Source: Fasciola hepatica (Eukaryota; Platyhelminthes; Trematoda; Plagiorchiida; Fasciolidae). From it: a DNA stretch of 64,000 bases. Shown here piece by piece: positions 35,866-47,400 of the stretch (within the stretch, counting starts at the first letter, position 1; the number at the start of each line of letters is the position of its first letter). The notes under the pieces are model-generated. The model had not been told where the DNA came from, made no database searches, and saw only the letters and a program-made list of their open reading frames with translations. The position numbers and the translations under genes are program-made. The stretch is taken from assembly GCA_948099385.1 (NCBI GenBank), contig CANUEZ040000165.1, forward strand, positions 8,836,001 through 8,900,000, in the 5' to 3' direction.

Positions 35866-36097
35866 GTAGTCCATGTAAAGACCGGTTATGGAAATAAGTC
35901 CAAAGACACCACGTTTTTGTGTTTCCTTGGTATCCCCCGCTCACATACACTACTTGCGTGTTTTTCATACACCTTATGTTTTTATGAACCAACCCTTGTT
36001 TGTTCGCATCTAACGCGCTACCCTGTCATATCCTATCTTAAGCATGCGTGACACACGTGTTTGTCTCTCGTACGCCACAACTTGTTCTTCGTTTTCT
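34006..36097. repeat. Inverted duplication, right arm (probable derived copy)
   Basis: Near-exact reverse complement of 21757-23846. The inner end cuts into LINE A ORF1 in mid-frame, and the flank at 33.9 kb does not continue the LINE. The outer end lies 230 bp into the foreign segment of ORF2. The arm therefore begins and ends at arbitrary points of the source locus, not at element ends. It carries a 15-bp C run at 35036-35050 where the left arm has 13. Confidence 0.9.
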
Positions 36098-36559
36098 GAG
36101 TCCGTAAATACGAAGCCGGTTGTAATGTTTGACGCTAGAAGCAAGCCGTTTTACCGTGTACCTACCAATTATCATTAGTTCCAGCACTCGACCACTGCTT
36201 CGCATACTGACCGATTTAAGGGATTTCATCCATCGATGAGAGTTTAGTCTACTGGGTGTCCGTTTTTGCAGGGAACTTCGTCTCGCAATGTTATTCATGA
36301 TGGAGTTTTCACACTAGATGATTTTGATTCCTTTCGCGTTGACAGCCCGACACTATAAAGCAATCATTGTTGAGGTGTCATTACTTTTAAAAATGAATTG
36401 TGGTAAAATCGAATGGAAAGTGTTTGCACGTATTCTACGCCTCAAATTAGAGCCTTTTTGTGAAGTGGAGACCTAATTACCTAGGTCATTACACACCTTT
36501 GTGTCCAGTTACCACATAAAGTTCCCCAAAGTGACCTCCTACTGGGTTTGATAAATTTT

Positions 36560-37640
36560 TGATAATGCCCCTGTAAATCTGACGAACTCTTCTGAGTATT
36601 CCTTGTGTCTTGTCTGCTGCGATTTTAACAGGTCTAATGAGAGATTCCTTAGATTCTTTGGCCTTACATATATTGTTTCCTGCCTCACCAGATCCACCAT
36701 CTCGTTAAACCTAAGTCCCGGTAATAACTCTGACGTGTTCCACTTGGCCTGTTTTCCTCCAGTTGGTATTTCTGACCGCGCGACCTCACAGGTTTCTCCA
36801 GCAATTTATTCCAGGTTTGGGCGCACGCTTCACGCGAAGTCTAGACCGCAAAACTTGGATTTGACCGCCTCAAGCATAAAAATTCGCGCGGCTCAGAGAT
36901 ATGGTTGACAATTCTGACCTAGGAACATTTTCTGACTCCGACCCCTGTTGTTTTGTGAACATTCACCAGAGCATTTAAAACTCTGCTTTCTTAATTGCGG
37001 CCCGACGGAAACGTTGCAAGCTTGATCCGATCCATACTTTGTCCATGATCTGAAACGGTTGCGTTGCATGCATCAGCATGCCTTCAAAGCCCAGGACCAG
37101 GATGCAGTGAGAAATCCAACAGAATCCCCCAAAAATGCTTTTCGCAGACTAAAGGCCTTGTACATCCAATCACCAACTATCATCGGCGACCGCAGGGGGA
37201 GAGAAAAGACAGCCGTGCACCCAGGAGACGATAATTCTTTTAAACGGTTTCCTTTATCAGATATTGATGAACTCATTCTTCGCTTCACTGCCACTTTACA
37301 CCCACCAGTCATTTCAAACCATAAAGGTGAGTTCCTCGAGAATCTCAACAGGGGGAAGCATCCCATCGTTGAAAGCATACGAGAAACCTACTAGCCTCCA
37401 TGCAATCAAAGCAAACCGTCCAGTCCGCCTACAACGGATCCTGTTAGAAGAATGTTTATGTATATTATCCCCATTATTTTCCGTTATTTTTGGTCTGTGT
37501 TCAAATGGCATTTTTTTCCGACCGCTGAAAAGTGGCTTCTACCACCCCAGAACGAGGAAGTGGTACTTCCAAACTAATAATAATGCTACTAATGGTTTAA
37601 TTTGGGGTACACTAGAAGCATGCTTGGTTGAATGAACAAA
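36560..37640 (+). pseudogene. LINE endonuclease end and RT fingers remnant
   Basis: A plus-strand LINE piece with several frames. VSCLTRSTISLNL near 36680-36715 and HLACFPPVGISDRA near 36740-36785 match the last part of APE-type endonucleases, where SDH is the catalytic His; here His is Arg. A decayed linker follows (37059-37260). KANRPVRLQRILLEECLCILSPLFSVIFGLC-type sequence near 37406-37500 matches the RT fingers (KPxKAxGPDxI...LL...) and FRPLKSGFYHP near 37515-37555 matches the 'PxxWKxAxVxPxxK' segment. No palm follows. The RT assignment is reasonable; the linker is uncertain. Confidence 0.6.
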
Positions 37641-40418
37641 TGGCACAATTGAGGTCACAAGGGAGATTCTTGGATATACGATTAGGTATGATAGTTCTTC
37701 TTGGTCAGCAAATAACCCTTATTCATAACTCCAACCATTTTCGTGTACTAGCATTTTATTTTGCTCGCGGCGTAGTACTACTCACATTCCAGCCCTACTT
37801 CCGTCGCCGTTTGCGTGGGACTTTTCTTCAACCACTGCTTAAATGCCTTGTAATCGTTAACATGAAACGAGTGAGCTGGGCTTCGGGGTCAGGAGACGTA
37901 ATCAAGTAAAGCAGGGATGGAAGAAAAAGGCACAAGGATTCGGAAGGTATCGTTGTGGAGTCGCCAGAGAGAGGATACTGACAGAAACATTCTCGGGAAA
38001 GCACCAACAAAAAACTTGAAAACCTAATTGTGACGATAGATAATCTCTTGAACCGGTAACTTGAATGACCCGGTAAATAGCAAAGACATAATACTGAAGG
38101 AATTGCGAGGTGTCCTTCGAGGAGAGGCATAGCTTAAATGAAACAGAAAGTCCGATTAACCACAGCATGAGTACCTACCATCCAGCAAGAGTTTCTGGGA
38201 GAGGCACTCATAAAGAGGCGTATGTAGATGTCCAAAGATGGGAACAGGATTGATCAGAGTGAAGAAAGTAGATAGGTGGGTAAAGTACGACTCAAATAAA
38301 GGGTATGTTGTGGGTTAATTAGCGAACACAAGTTGATGACAAAGTGGGCGGAAGAGCTGATATACGGTGATATTATGAGGTCTTATGGGACGGGTGCGTG
38401 AGTGGTACTGTCAAAACATGCGGACGATGGCGCATTGGGCTTCGCTAATCAGAGTCTGACATGGAACGTTGGGGAAAGAACTGAACTGTCAACAACCTGG
38501 GATACAACTTGTGCAGTTCCGGCAAGGAGTCAGAGAATATGACTTCAAAGTGGTACTCGGAGTAGATGCGCAATGGCTGGAAACGTTTGAAAAAAAGAGG
38601 CCGTAGCTTAGAAGTGTGTGCAATGAAGACAAACGGTTGGTTTATCAGAGATTATTCTGAGACTGGCATATAAGGAATACGGGTTTGCAACAAAGTGGGC
38701 ACAACACCGTTATATAATTTGAATATCCGACGGAATCAACCAGAAGTGTTGCATTACTGAAATGGTCATAAAGAGAAGTGGCAGACTGCTTTGCTGGAAG
38801 TCCAACCACCAATCATGGGTGTCTCCCATCAGCTCAGACTCGACCCTGCGAAAGAGGAAACCCCACACCACTCTTGTCCGCTTGACATTCTTTTGGTTCC
38901 TACGCACGAGACTGACGGGGGTGATAGCGAACTTGTCTCTCCACATATGCTTACCCGCTCCCCGCTCTAACTTTCAACCACCTTGTACCCCTCCATGCTC
39001 GTCTGACATGCTTGTTGACGTCAGCTACAAAACCGCCGTGGCTCTGGACAACAAGTGTACACATCAGACGACAGACACGTCTCTTCAAAGCGCCAATCAT
39101 AAACATGTAGATATTATTGTATATATAAACATCCATGAAAGAACGAAGAGGAAATCGCCGGTATTTTTCACCCGCTTACCTATCTTTCCTCTTTCTTGAA
39201 AGGAAGCTGCTTTTCACTTGTCCTAGAATCAGGCCCACTATCCAGCTTAGAGCCTTAACTAACAGCAACCTGTAGCATTAGACCTGTGGATACCCCATGA
39301 TAGGATTGGTCATATATCCTTTAGATCCATCACATAGCCCTGCCACTTGAGGTTTTAGTGTGTCCCAGCTGCTTCGTTGTGACCTCTCTAAAATTTTCCC
39401 AAGCTACACCTCAGCTGGAACATCTCCCACACTGCGATCCTCCCTTTTTCAACTCAGAACCACCCGGTCATCACGTTGCCTGGCTGTAATATATCGTGAA
39501 GACAGCTTATCTTTTTCTCTGCCCGTCTACAACCGCACCAAAGGCCGGCTACCGTAAATACGATCTAGCCACCGGGTTTCACTCACAGGAAGTCCCGTTA
39601 TTGCTGCATCTGCCTCTCTGAGGCTTATTGAGGAATTATCACTACAACACCCCCCCCCTCCCCAATGTCGAAGCCACCGTGCGAGGACTCCTAATTAAAT
39701 AGTGATTGGTCCAGATTCGGCGATGTCCTCCTCCTTACCATGATGAAACAGCGAACAAAAGTCGCAGTCAACCCTTGCCCAAAAAGCCCAACACGAACAT
39801 AGAAAAGCCACATGAAACTCAACAGAATGATGTATTCGCCAATTTACCAGCATAGCCTGGCCGATTGCAAAGGTTTTACCCCTGTCTTGCCTTATTTTGT
39901 TCCTCGTTGGCACGGAATTCCAATTGCTAATTAATTCCTTCTTGGAACTTCATCCATTTTCCACCGGATGTGAACTGCCGACACCAGATGCCACACATCA
40001 CTTCTCATGGAAATCGTCTCACCTTTTCAAGGGGTACTATTCTTTTTCATATCCAAAAATCCATGAAAATTAATATTCCCCTGCGAACCTTCATGAAATT
40101 CTTCCCTACCTCCTTTGTCTCAACACCAATTACCTTCCGAAAACAACATGAGTATGCAAAACTGACTCTTTTCTCGCATCATTCCTGTGAATATTGTATT
40201 TCCTGCGTCCTAAGCCAATGTCCGTCTGAACATCCCTAAATCCGGCCGTATCATTACTATTGCCGCAGTTGACTCGAAATCAATTCGTACTCGCCGTGTA
40301 TTCTCTTGTCGCTCTGCTTCACTTACACCCTTCACAGCTTTGTTCTGTTGCTGCTGTGATGTGTGAATGTCTCTTTGAAATTTGTGAATTTTCCATCTCA
40401 TTCAGTGCCATTGTGAAC
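37641..40418. other. No recognisable gene
   Basis: Unassigned frames include 37902-38168 (-), 38762-39199 (+, 145 codons) and 39970-40239 (+). None shows a family motif. 38.8-40.4 kb is pyrimidine-rich on the plus strand. A C-run lies near 39650. Confidence 0.35.
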
Positions 40419-40495
40419 TCTGATCATGCTCAAATGCTCGCCTCTCGACCACGGTCCGGAAATATACCATTATTATATTAATACTATATTATACT
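40419..40495 (+). repeat. Dispersed repeat R3, copy 3 (ATT-tailed)
   Basis: CTGATCATGCTC, then CTCTCGACCACGGTCCGGAAATATACC, then a TTA/ATA-rich tail. It is the clearest copy and shares GATCATGC and CCACGGTC(C)GG with 50255-50335, and GAAATATACC with 11596-11670. Confidence 0.6.
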
Positions 40496-41274
40496 CGAGC
40501 TGTAAGACCGCTTTATGTTTTGGGTAGAGTTTTAGGTAATATGACGTAGTAGAATAAAGGTACAAATGGGATCACTTCAGGTGGATGGAGGGCAAGTCAG
40601 TGGGGTTAAACGTCCGTATTTGCAATCCGTGGAATGCCTTTTTGAGCCCAGCGAAAATATGTGCATGTATCGATTTACAAAGTGATCGGATTCAAGGTAG
40701 ATCTTGTTCATGAACGTCGGAGGAGGCTTCGGATGGAAGAAATACGACGCAAAGGGCGGCATTTTCAAATCCGCAACCTGTCCCAGTGAGTGGAGCTAAT
40801 TGTGCTTTGGACAACAAAGCTGAAGGCCACTTATGGTGGGGTGAGGTGTAGTCAACCAGCGAAGTGGCATCCGAAAATCCTCGCAAACGACCTGCATGCC
40901 CGTGGAATGCCGGCCAAAGCTGTGGATTTTAGAGCAAAGAACAAATTTTGGAAGGCCTTCCAATTGTTCTACGTGCTCTGTAAATTTGACTATGTTTGAC
41001 ATTGCTTCGATAAGCCCTTCCACAAACCACACTTCTCAACGTTTGTTTATTCATGTGAGACATCCGGAGTCGGCTTTAAACCGCTTTCGACTGCAGTACT
41101 TCAATCACGGTGCTTTTTGCACCTCTGGATTTTACTGTGCAGCCGATTTGGCCGCACATTTGAGGTTTGTATGTAATTATACCTTTTGTGAATTTTAATT
41201 CAGTACCGTAGAAGCTACGAATCAATCTTGTTCTGGTGTTGAGATTCATTCGAATTAGCTACGCGTTGCCCTAC
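40496..41274. other. No recognisable gene
   Basis: Minus-strand frames 40796-41032 and 40692-40886 overlap and could be one broken frame, but I do not recognise the product. Confidence 0.35.
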
Positions 41275-41690
41275 TTGTGAGAAATGACTTTCACTGACCA
41301 CGCTCCGCACCGCTGTGATTGATATGAGTTTTCTTATGAGGCCAATTCGCCGTAGATATAAGATAGTTTACGATCTGGAAGCCAAACGTCAGGGGACCCC
41401 GGAAAGTAACGAAGTGAACATCAGTTGGGTAACTTATGAAAAGCTGGCAGATAGGCGGATGCATAGAACGGGCCAGGGACCAGTGTGGTCTCTACAGTAT
41501 TAAAAGTCAGGGAGAGAAATATACCCGCGAATGAAGCTCTTGAAGTTAAGAAGAAGTAGAGAAAAGCAGTCTGGGACCATCCCAGCTAAGGATAAACGAT
41601 AATCGACACTTTAAAATACGGCAGTAGAGAGTGAAACTCTGGGACTAGTTTGTTGAATTTAGGAGGCAGACAGACCGGGAATTCTCACTC
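41275..41690 (-). repeat. Unclassified interspersed repeat R2, copy 2
   Basis: Reverse complement aligns with 7330-7735. Shared blocks on the minus strand are AACTAGTCCCAGAG, GTGTCGATT, TTAGCTGGGATGGTCCCAGAC, ACTTTTAATACTGTAGAGACCACACTGG and the GGTCCCCTGACG region. No flanking LINE is shared between the two loci, which argues for an independent repeat family. Confidence 0.65.
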
Positions 41691-44600
41691 TGCTTCATTG
41701 ATGGTGTTCACAAATCCGGAAACAGAAGGAAAGTGCACCCATGATAGTGAAAGTGTATTCAGTACAAACATACGGCGAGCACAATTGCAGGCTTGCACGT
41801 GAGAACACTAACATTTTCGCAAGCGCGTGAGTCAAGGCTATATGCGATGGAAAGAGCGAGACAACTTTTCATGCTGCTCAAACCGCTCAAGGTCTTTCAG
41901 GACGCGACACAACCCGGTCTATCAAATCCGTCCGCACGAAGCACGGCAAAAGTCAGCTGTGTTCCTGCCTGTTTGTGCGTGTTAGATTGTTTGTCTAAGC
42001 TCATGCCTGTCAAGGCCGAGCACGCCACATCTGTGGAAGACTGCCGGCACTCGAAAGATTCAGAAGTCTAGACCAATCCCACAAGCCCGGTCGTCGAATA
42101 TGTTTACACTGGGAAGCAGCAATTTTTTGGGAACCCAGAGGAACTTATCCAGTACACAGTTAAACCAATGGCTGGGAGTGGAACTATGTACGCGTAACGG
42201 TCATTTACTTCACGATTTAGAGCCTGTTGGCTAGGTGTCTTGAGTGCCGAATTTTATTTATGATGGACTGACTAATAAAACGAACCAGTGAAATATTGTT
42301 GTTAGTATTTAGTGTTCGGGAATTCGGTTGGTCTTGTAGGTTGTGCAGTTGGGAGTAGTTTAGATTCGTGATCTGACTTAAAGATCCATAAGGGAGTGGC
42401 CAACCGGCATCGATAATAGGGGCTTCGATCTGTAAGTTATTTGGTAGTTTGGTGCTTTATTCAAAACAGAAGGGGTGGTGATGCTATGGTGTCAGGCTGT
42501 GCCCAAGCTTGATGCTGATGAACCACTCAAGAAGTGGGGTATAGGCAGAATTTCTCGGTTACTGACATTTCTATTTGTCCAAGGCGGGGTGATGATTTGG
42601 AATTCCGTAGCTCTGTAGTCCCTTAACAGCCCCGGTTTTGGATACAGATTTCCACACGGAGGAAGAGTTAAGGAAAGTGCAACCGGCAATGTTGGCTTGC
42701 GGGGTTGAGGTAAAAACGGTGGTAGGCTGTGCCCAAGAAAACAATGAACATTATTCGGCCCACTGTTATGATAAGTGTTTAGAGGATTTGCCTATGGGAG
42801 GGGAGGTCCAAGGATTGGTAGAGACATGCCATGCATTGTCTGGAGTTGATTAAACTTCAGTGAATTCGGTAGAAGCTGCAATTTGGGAGGGGTCTGTGGG
42901 CCCATGGGAGGAACAGGCTTGCTAGTCAGATAGAATTCAATCTAGATGTTTATGTTATGGCCGTAACACCTGATGCTCACCCTAACACCACGGCCGGCAT
43001 AGGAAAAAGGTGGTTCGTAAAGTGGTATGACGGCAAGGTGGCTGGCTTGAAGGACAGGCGGTAGCTGTTTTTAGCGGCTAAATGGGTTAGTTGGTTGCGT
43101 GCTTGCTAAGCTGTTCCGACCGAGGCTTGTAGCCATAGTTCCAGATGTGTGCAGAGATAGTATTATCCCGGTCATACCCTGAGGCTTCCCGGTGGAATTG
43201 CTAAGCGGTAGAAATGGTGAGGCTGGTAGATCAGTTGCCTTGTGACTAAACGGTGAAGAAGAATTGCCGGGCAGATTTGTTGATGCCCCTGAGAACGAAG
43301 GATTAAGGGTTCGATGAGATTGTCTCTTGTTCATGTTAGCAGACGTGGTGAGCCGGGGGGGAGCAAGGCGCCGACTCTTACTTGAGGGCCGAGTCGGTGG
43401 AACGTAGCGAAATGTCCAAGTCGGCGGCCGCTGACGGCGTCATATGCACCCACGGTAATGCCAATGCTTTTTCACCGCAAGTTTACATTTCTGGGTTTTT
43501 GCCAATGTCACGCTGCGCCTGATGGGCTTTACATAATCATTTTATGAGAGCCCCTCAGGTTTTTCGGTAGAAGGCGGTGTTGCATTCTGGGATAGATTGC
43601 ACGAAAATTGCTTGGGATCCCGGGGGCTAGAGTGACCGAGGTCTACTGGTACGGATGGGGCTGTTGAGGTAGTAGGTTTTAACGCTGAAGTCCGGCTCGT
43701 AAGAGTAGGCCATGATGCACCTGAGGGCTATTTTGGCTCAGGGTCAGTGGGATACGCGGGTTTGCCCTTCAGCTTGCAGAGCGCCTCCCTACGTAGAGAG
43801 CAGCTACCAGCGCGTATTTCGACGTTTTCAAGTGATGTAGCTCCAGCTATTCTTTGAAGGTAGCCGACGAAGTCAAAAGCTGATAATTGGTTGGAAAACT
43901 GAAGGGGCGGGGGGCCGGGGTAACGTGATGACCTTCCCCGTAGGCTAACACGATGACGCAAGTTGTGGGTCATGTTGCTTGCGTACAGTGTAGAGGCTTT
44001 AAAAGACTGTATCGGCTGTCTGTCCGGGAAATCTAACACTACAGCTTCCCCAGCTTTCTTCAGTCTTTTGTGACTTTCGGAGGCAGTTTCATCCACATAA
44101 CGGCCGGCTTTGGTTAAGGTTTTGGGGTCAGCTTGATCTATTGGCTCGGTGTTGAATTTATGAAGGGAAATTTCTGATATTCCATACTCAGTCGATTGCC
44201 ATCTATTAAACTAGTCCTATGTCTATCGCTCCAAATCATCTACTTCAATTTTGGCTCCGGTGTGTGAATCGAGGAGCGATTCGGGGAGTGCTTGAAAACT
44301 GCTGTTTGTTCACAGTCCGCGTTTTTTCCACTCTGAAGGCGAGGGCGGTTCGTTTTGGACCAGGCGAACAGTAAAATTTAACTACCGACAGACTTATTTT
44401 TTGAATCTAAAACAGGGGCAGCGGTGTTCGTATAGGGGGCACAGATTATATCTTAGACGTGCAAGGGTCCTTTTAGACTGCAACACCTCGGAAGGTAAAG
44501 TATATATAAAGATCACCAGATAAATCTATCAACAGATAAAGCTGCCAACATAGGCCATGGCTGATATGTCTGATATGCGGTTGACTCTAAGGGGAGTGAG

Positions 44601-44979
44601 TGAAAGCTAGAGGGATCGAATTTCAAAGTTGACCGCAATATCAAAGATATCTCCAGCAGAAGTCTTGTAGGACTGCGTGTCAGAAAACAGTTAGTGTATT
44701 TTATGAGCAACTGGGCTAAGTTGTAGCGTAAAAACTCCATATAAGCACTGAATAACCCACAAAGCCGAAGATATAACAAAAAATGAGACGGCCTGATTTT
44801 CACGTCTAGAGGATCTCGACCTAGAGAATCTTCTACGCCAAAACTACGCCCAGTAAATTGAATATTGGATACTCTCAAGGTGTTCCAAAAAGCTTTACCA
44901 AAGGGGCTTCCTACCCAGGTCAATATGTTGGTTTCCAAGCAACTCGCCCATCACCAGTCACCATCTGCCCTCGATAGCC
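41691..44979. other. No recognisable gene; several unassigned frames
   Basis: Frames include 41793-42071 (+), 42638-42853 (+), 43071-43334 (-, Ser/Pro-rich), 43728-44096 (-, 122 codons) and 44513-44938 (-, 141 codons). I see no zinc knuckles, RT, integrase or host domains. The plus strand is G-rich from 42.3 to 44.0 kb. Confidence 0.35.
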
Positions 44980-45740
44980 TGGCTTCTCTGATCTACTCTG
45001 CTTTTTACCTACTGTTCGCAAAAACCAAGCGGTTGGGGTATGATGCATTGTTGATAATCAGGCATTTAATTGTGTTGTGGTTCAGAGTTACTCCATGTGC
45101 TTGTTGGCTCGGGCTTCGATACATCCAGCATTATTCTTCCGTCCAACTACTTCCTTAATCGTCAGCAATTTACACGATCTTGTGGCTGTACTTCCCACAT
45201 GCTTTCCTCTGGGCAAGGCCTTTCCTAGGGCGTCACTCTATCAACGGTTTCGTTTACTGCCTACATATTATCCATGCCAGTTCATGACGACTGTCTGCTC
45301 ATTAAATATTTCGGTGATGTGGTTTTGGGAACATTCAGCTCTAGCAGATCTACGTTCATCATTCTGCAGCTGGAAGCAACTGAACCCTCAAACTGGTCTT
45401 CATCTCGGAATCTAAGGATGAATCCCGCAAGGTGCTCTAATGGTTTATTCCGTTTTCATAACACCCGAAAGTACTCCAACCTGACGGGTTTAATCCAGAC
45501 AAAGTCATCGGTGAAGAAACAGTACAAATGGTCTCCTCCTTGTTGAACCTCTTCTTAACTATCGGCCGTTACCCTACCTGAACAGATCACGTCTCATCAG
45601 TAGTCTCCAAAATTCGGTGACTTGCTCTTTATCAGGCAGGACTCAGGTCGTTTTCCAACCCGCTTCATTTAATAAGACGCTTTATATTTTCTTACATCCT
45701 TTTGCTTTGGCTCCACGCTTCCTCTGTCATATTTTTCGGA
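44980..45740 (+). pseudogene. LINE reverse transcriptase remnant
   Basis: A plus-strand RT palm read across frames. AFNC near 45066 stands for the KAFDxV block. NRQQFTRSCGCTSHMLPLGQGLSQG lies near 45160-45235, with SQG in place of PQG. LSMPVHDDCLLIKYFGDVVLG near 45268-45330 is the catalytic box, with YFGD for YADD. RNLRMNPARCSNGLF near 45408-45450 matches the 'LNxxKC' block after it. It lies upstream of the family A endonuclease at 46.2 kb on the same strand, so it belongs to a different LINE copy. Confidence 0.75.
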
Positions 45741-46179
45741 CTGCTTGTGGAGGGGCTTGAGATTTTCGTCAGGTCCCTTAAACATATCTCAACATAGTGG
45801 CCTCAATTACGACGAGCTCATCCTATTTATTGCAAAACTAACATCGTGGGGCACATGTGACCTCCGCTCGTAAGATCTTAAAAGAATGCACACTTACCTT
45901 TATCCCGACATCATCAGATGCAAGTCTACGTCTGCCACTCTACCACAAAACAAACATCTGTTTCCTAGCACCAAGACATTTAAGTCCTCTGCAATTCCTG
46001 AACTCGCCTGTTTTCCCGCTGTTCCGTATGCTGCAAAACACCTACTCCTTAAATTCCCTCCGTTGCACATGCCTCTGGCTTTTCCTCATCGCTCTTCCCC
46101 CATTGCTGACTTCCGCAACAAAGTGGATATGTAGCAGCTGAATATTCACCCTCGGGTACATCAAACACATACTTATTTT
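45741..46179. other. No recognisable gene; possible tail of the preceding LINE
   Basis: Frame 45857-46141 (+, 94 codons) is Leu/Pro-rich and unassigned. It may be the C-terminal region of the RT before it. Confidence 0.35.
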
Positions 46180-47400
46180 TAACTGAACACTGTATCCGTT
46201 TGCGGATGCCTTCCGTCTTGGAAACGTCAGACACCAGCTCCCATCAACAAAAGCATCTTCCGCGAGCAAAAGTGGTGCAGCTGCACTCGCCTTGCTTCGC
46301 ACTACTGCTAGCCAGATATTAAACAAAACTTAAACTCTATGATATTTTACCTTCAACCGACTTCTATGTAATTACCCTTATCAAGACCTGGCTAGCTAAC
46401 TTCACCCCATCTGATTGAATATTTCTCGACGTTTGCCAAATCTTCAAGAGGAAATGTCCTTGCAAAGGGGGAGATTGTTTGACCCACGGTAAAAATCCCG
46501 CCCACCAGCTCTCTGCCTGGTACTACACTAGGAGCGATCTAGGAATCTATGCGGCTAATGATTCTATTTACCAAACCCCCTTCCTTATTGGTTGCGTTTG
46601 TCGGCTACCTACTCCAGCCGTCAGTGATCTAGTCCAAGTTGTCAACTTTTTTAACCACTATGCACTTCCACCCTGCAAAGACTCAGGCTGCAGGAGTCAC
46701 TGCGCTTATACCTGCCGGAGCACCGTGCCATCATCACAGTAGTTCTTGAACTTAGTTTCGAGCAAACACGCGGGGCACCTGGCCTGAAGCATAACTATCC
46801 AAAGGAGAAAAAATAAAAATTCTAGATCCGGCGTTTAGACCAAGCCAGTCAGACGTGAAAACCACCGCTCTGCATCTATTCCTTGGTGGTAAACATAGAA
46901 TGGTATTTTGAAGGTTCACAGCCGAATCCACCGATTCCAAGTATGGTTCACCAAAAACAGCCCTACAAACAGTCAGCCCAATCTACCTGGAACTGACACC
47001 TCGCTGTCTCAACTGGGATGACTGTTTCCCGCAGCACAACCATCAGCTTGCTACTGACGCATTCTACACCAAGTTATCTAGTTGCTCGACATTCGTCACG
47101 ATTACCAGTATCAAAGACTCTCAGCTCCGCAGCTCCCACCTTAGAAGGCCGCGAGATAAACATAAAAGCTGCAGAACTATGACAGAATCATGGACTTCTC
47201 TGCATGATTTTATTTCCACCTTCTTTCTTTAGTCTTCACTCTCAAAACCAGTGAGTAGCCGAAAACAAGAGACATCGGCTCCCAAGTTGTATGATGGATT
47301 CAAAAGGTAGGCCCAATATTTGAAGGGCAAAGATTCTCGCAAGTCTTGGTGAATGCCCTATATAATTTTGGAAAAAAACATGTTACAGTCACTAGTTGCA
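46180..47400 (+). pseudogene. LINE family A endonuclease and linker (copy 3)
   Basis: Third copy of family A, plus strand. STDFYVITLIKTWLANFTPSD near 46350-46410 is the ETWL strand with Lys for Glu. LIGCVCRLPTPAVSDLVQVVNFFNHYAL near 46590-46670 aligns with the same region at 61315-61400. The endonuclease end (46790-46950) and the linker with LNWDDCF near 47010 also align with 61560-61770 in nucleotide sequence (CTCAACTGGGATGACT in both). The 3' continuation after 47.4 kb is lost or unrecognisable, as is ORF1 upstream. Inactive. Confidence 0.75.

Noticed and set aside
21757..36097. The inverted arms as terminal inverted repeats of a large DNA transposon
   Set aside because: The arm ends fall in mid-ORF of a LINE and in a foreign insert. 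There is no transposase between them, and the spacer is part of an older nested locus.
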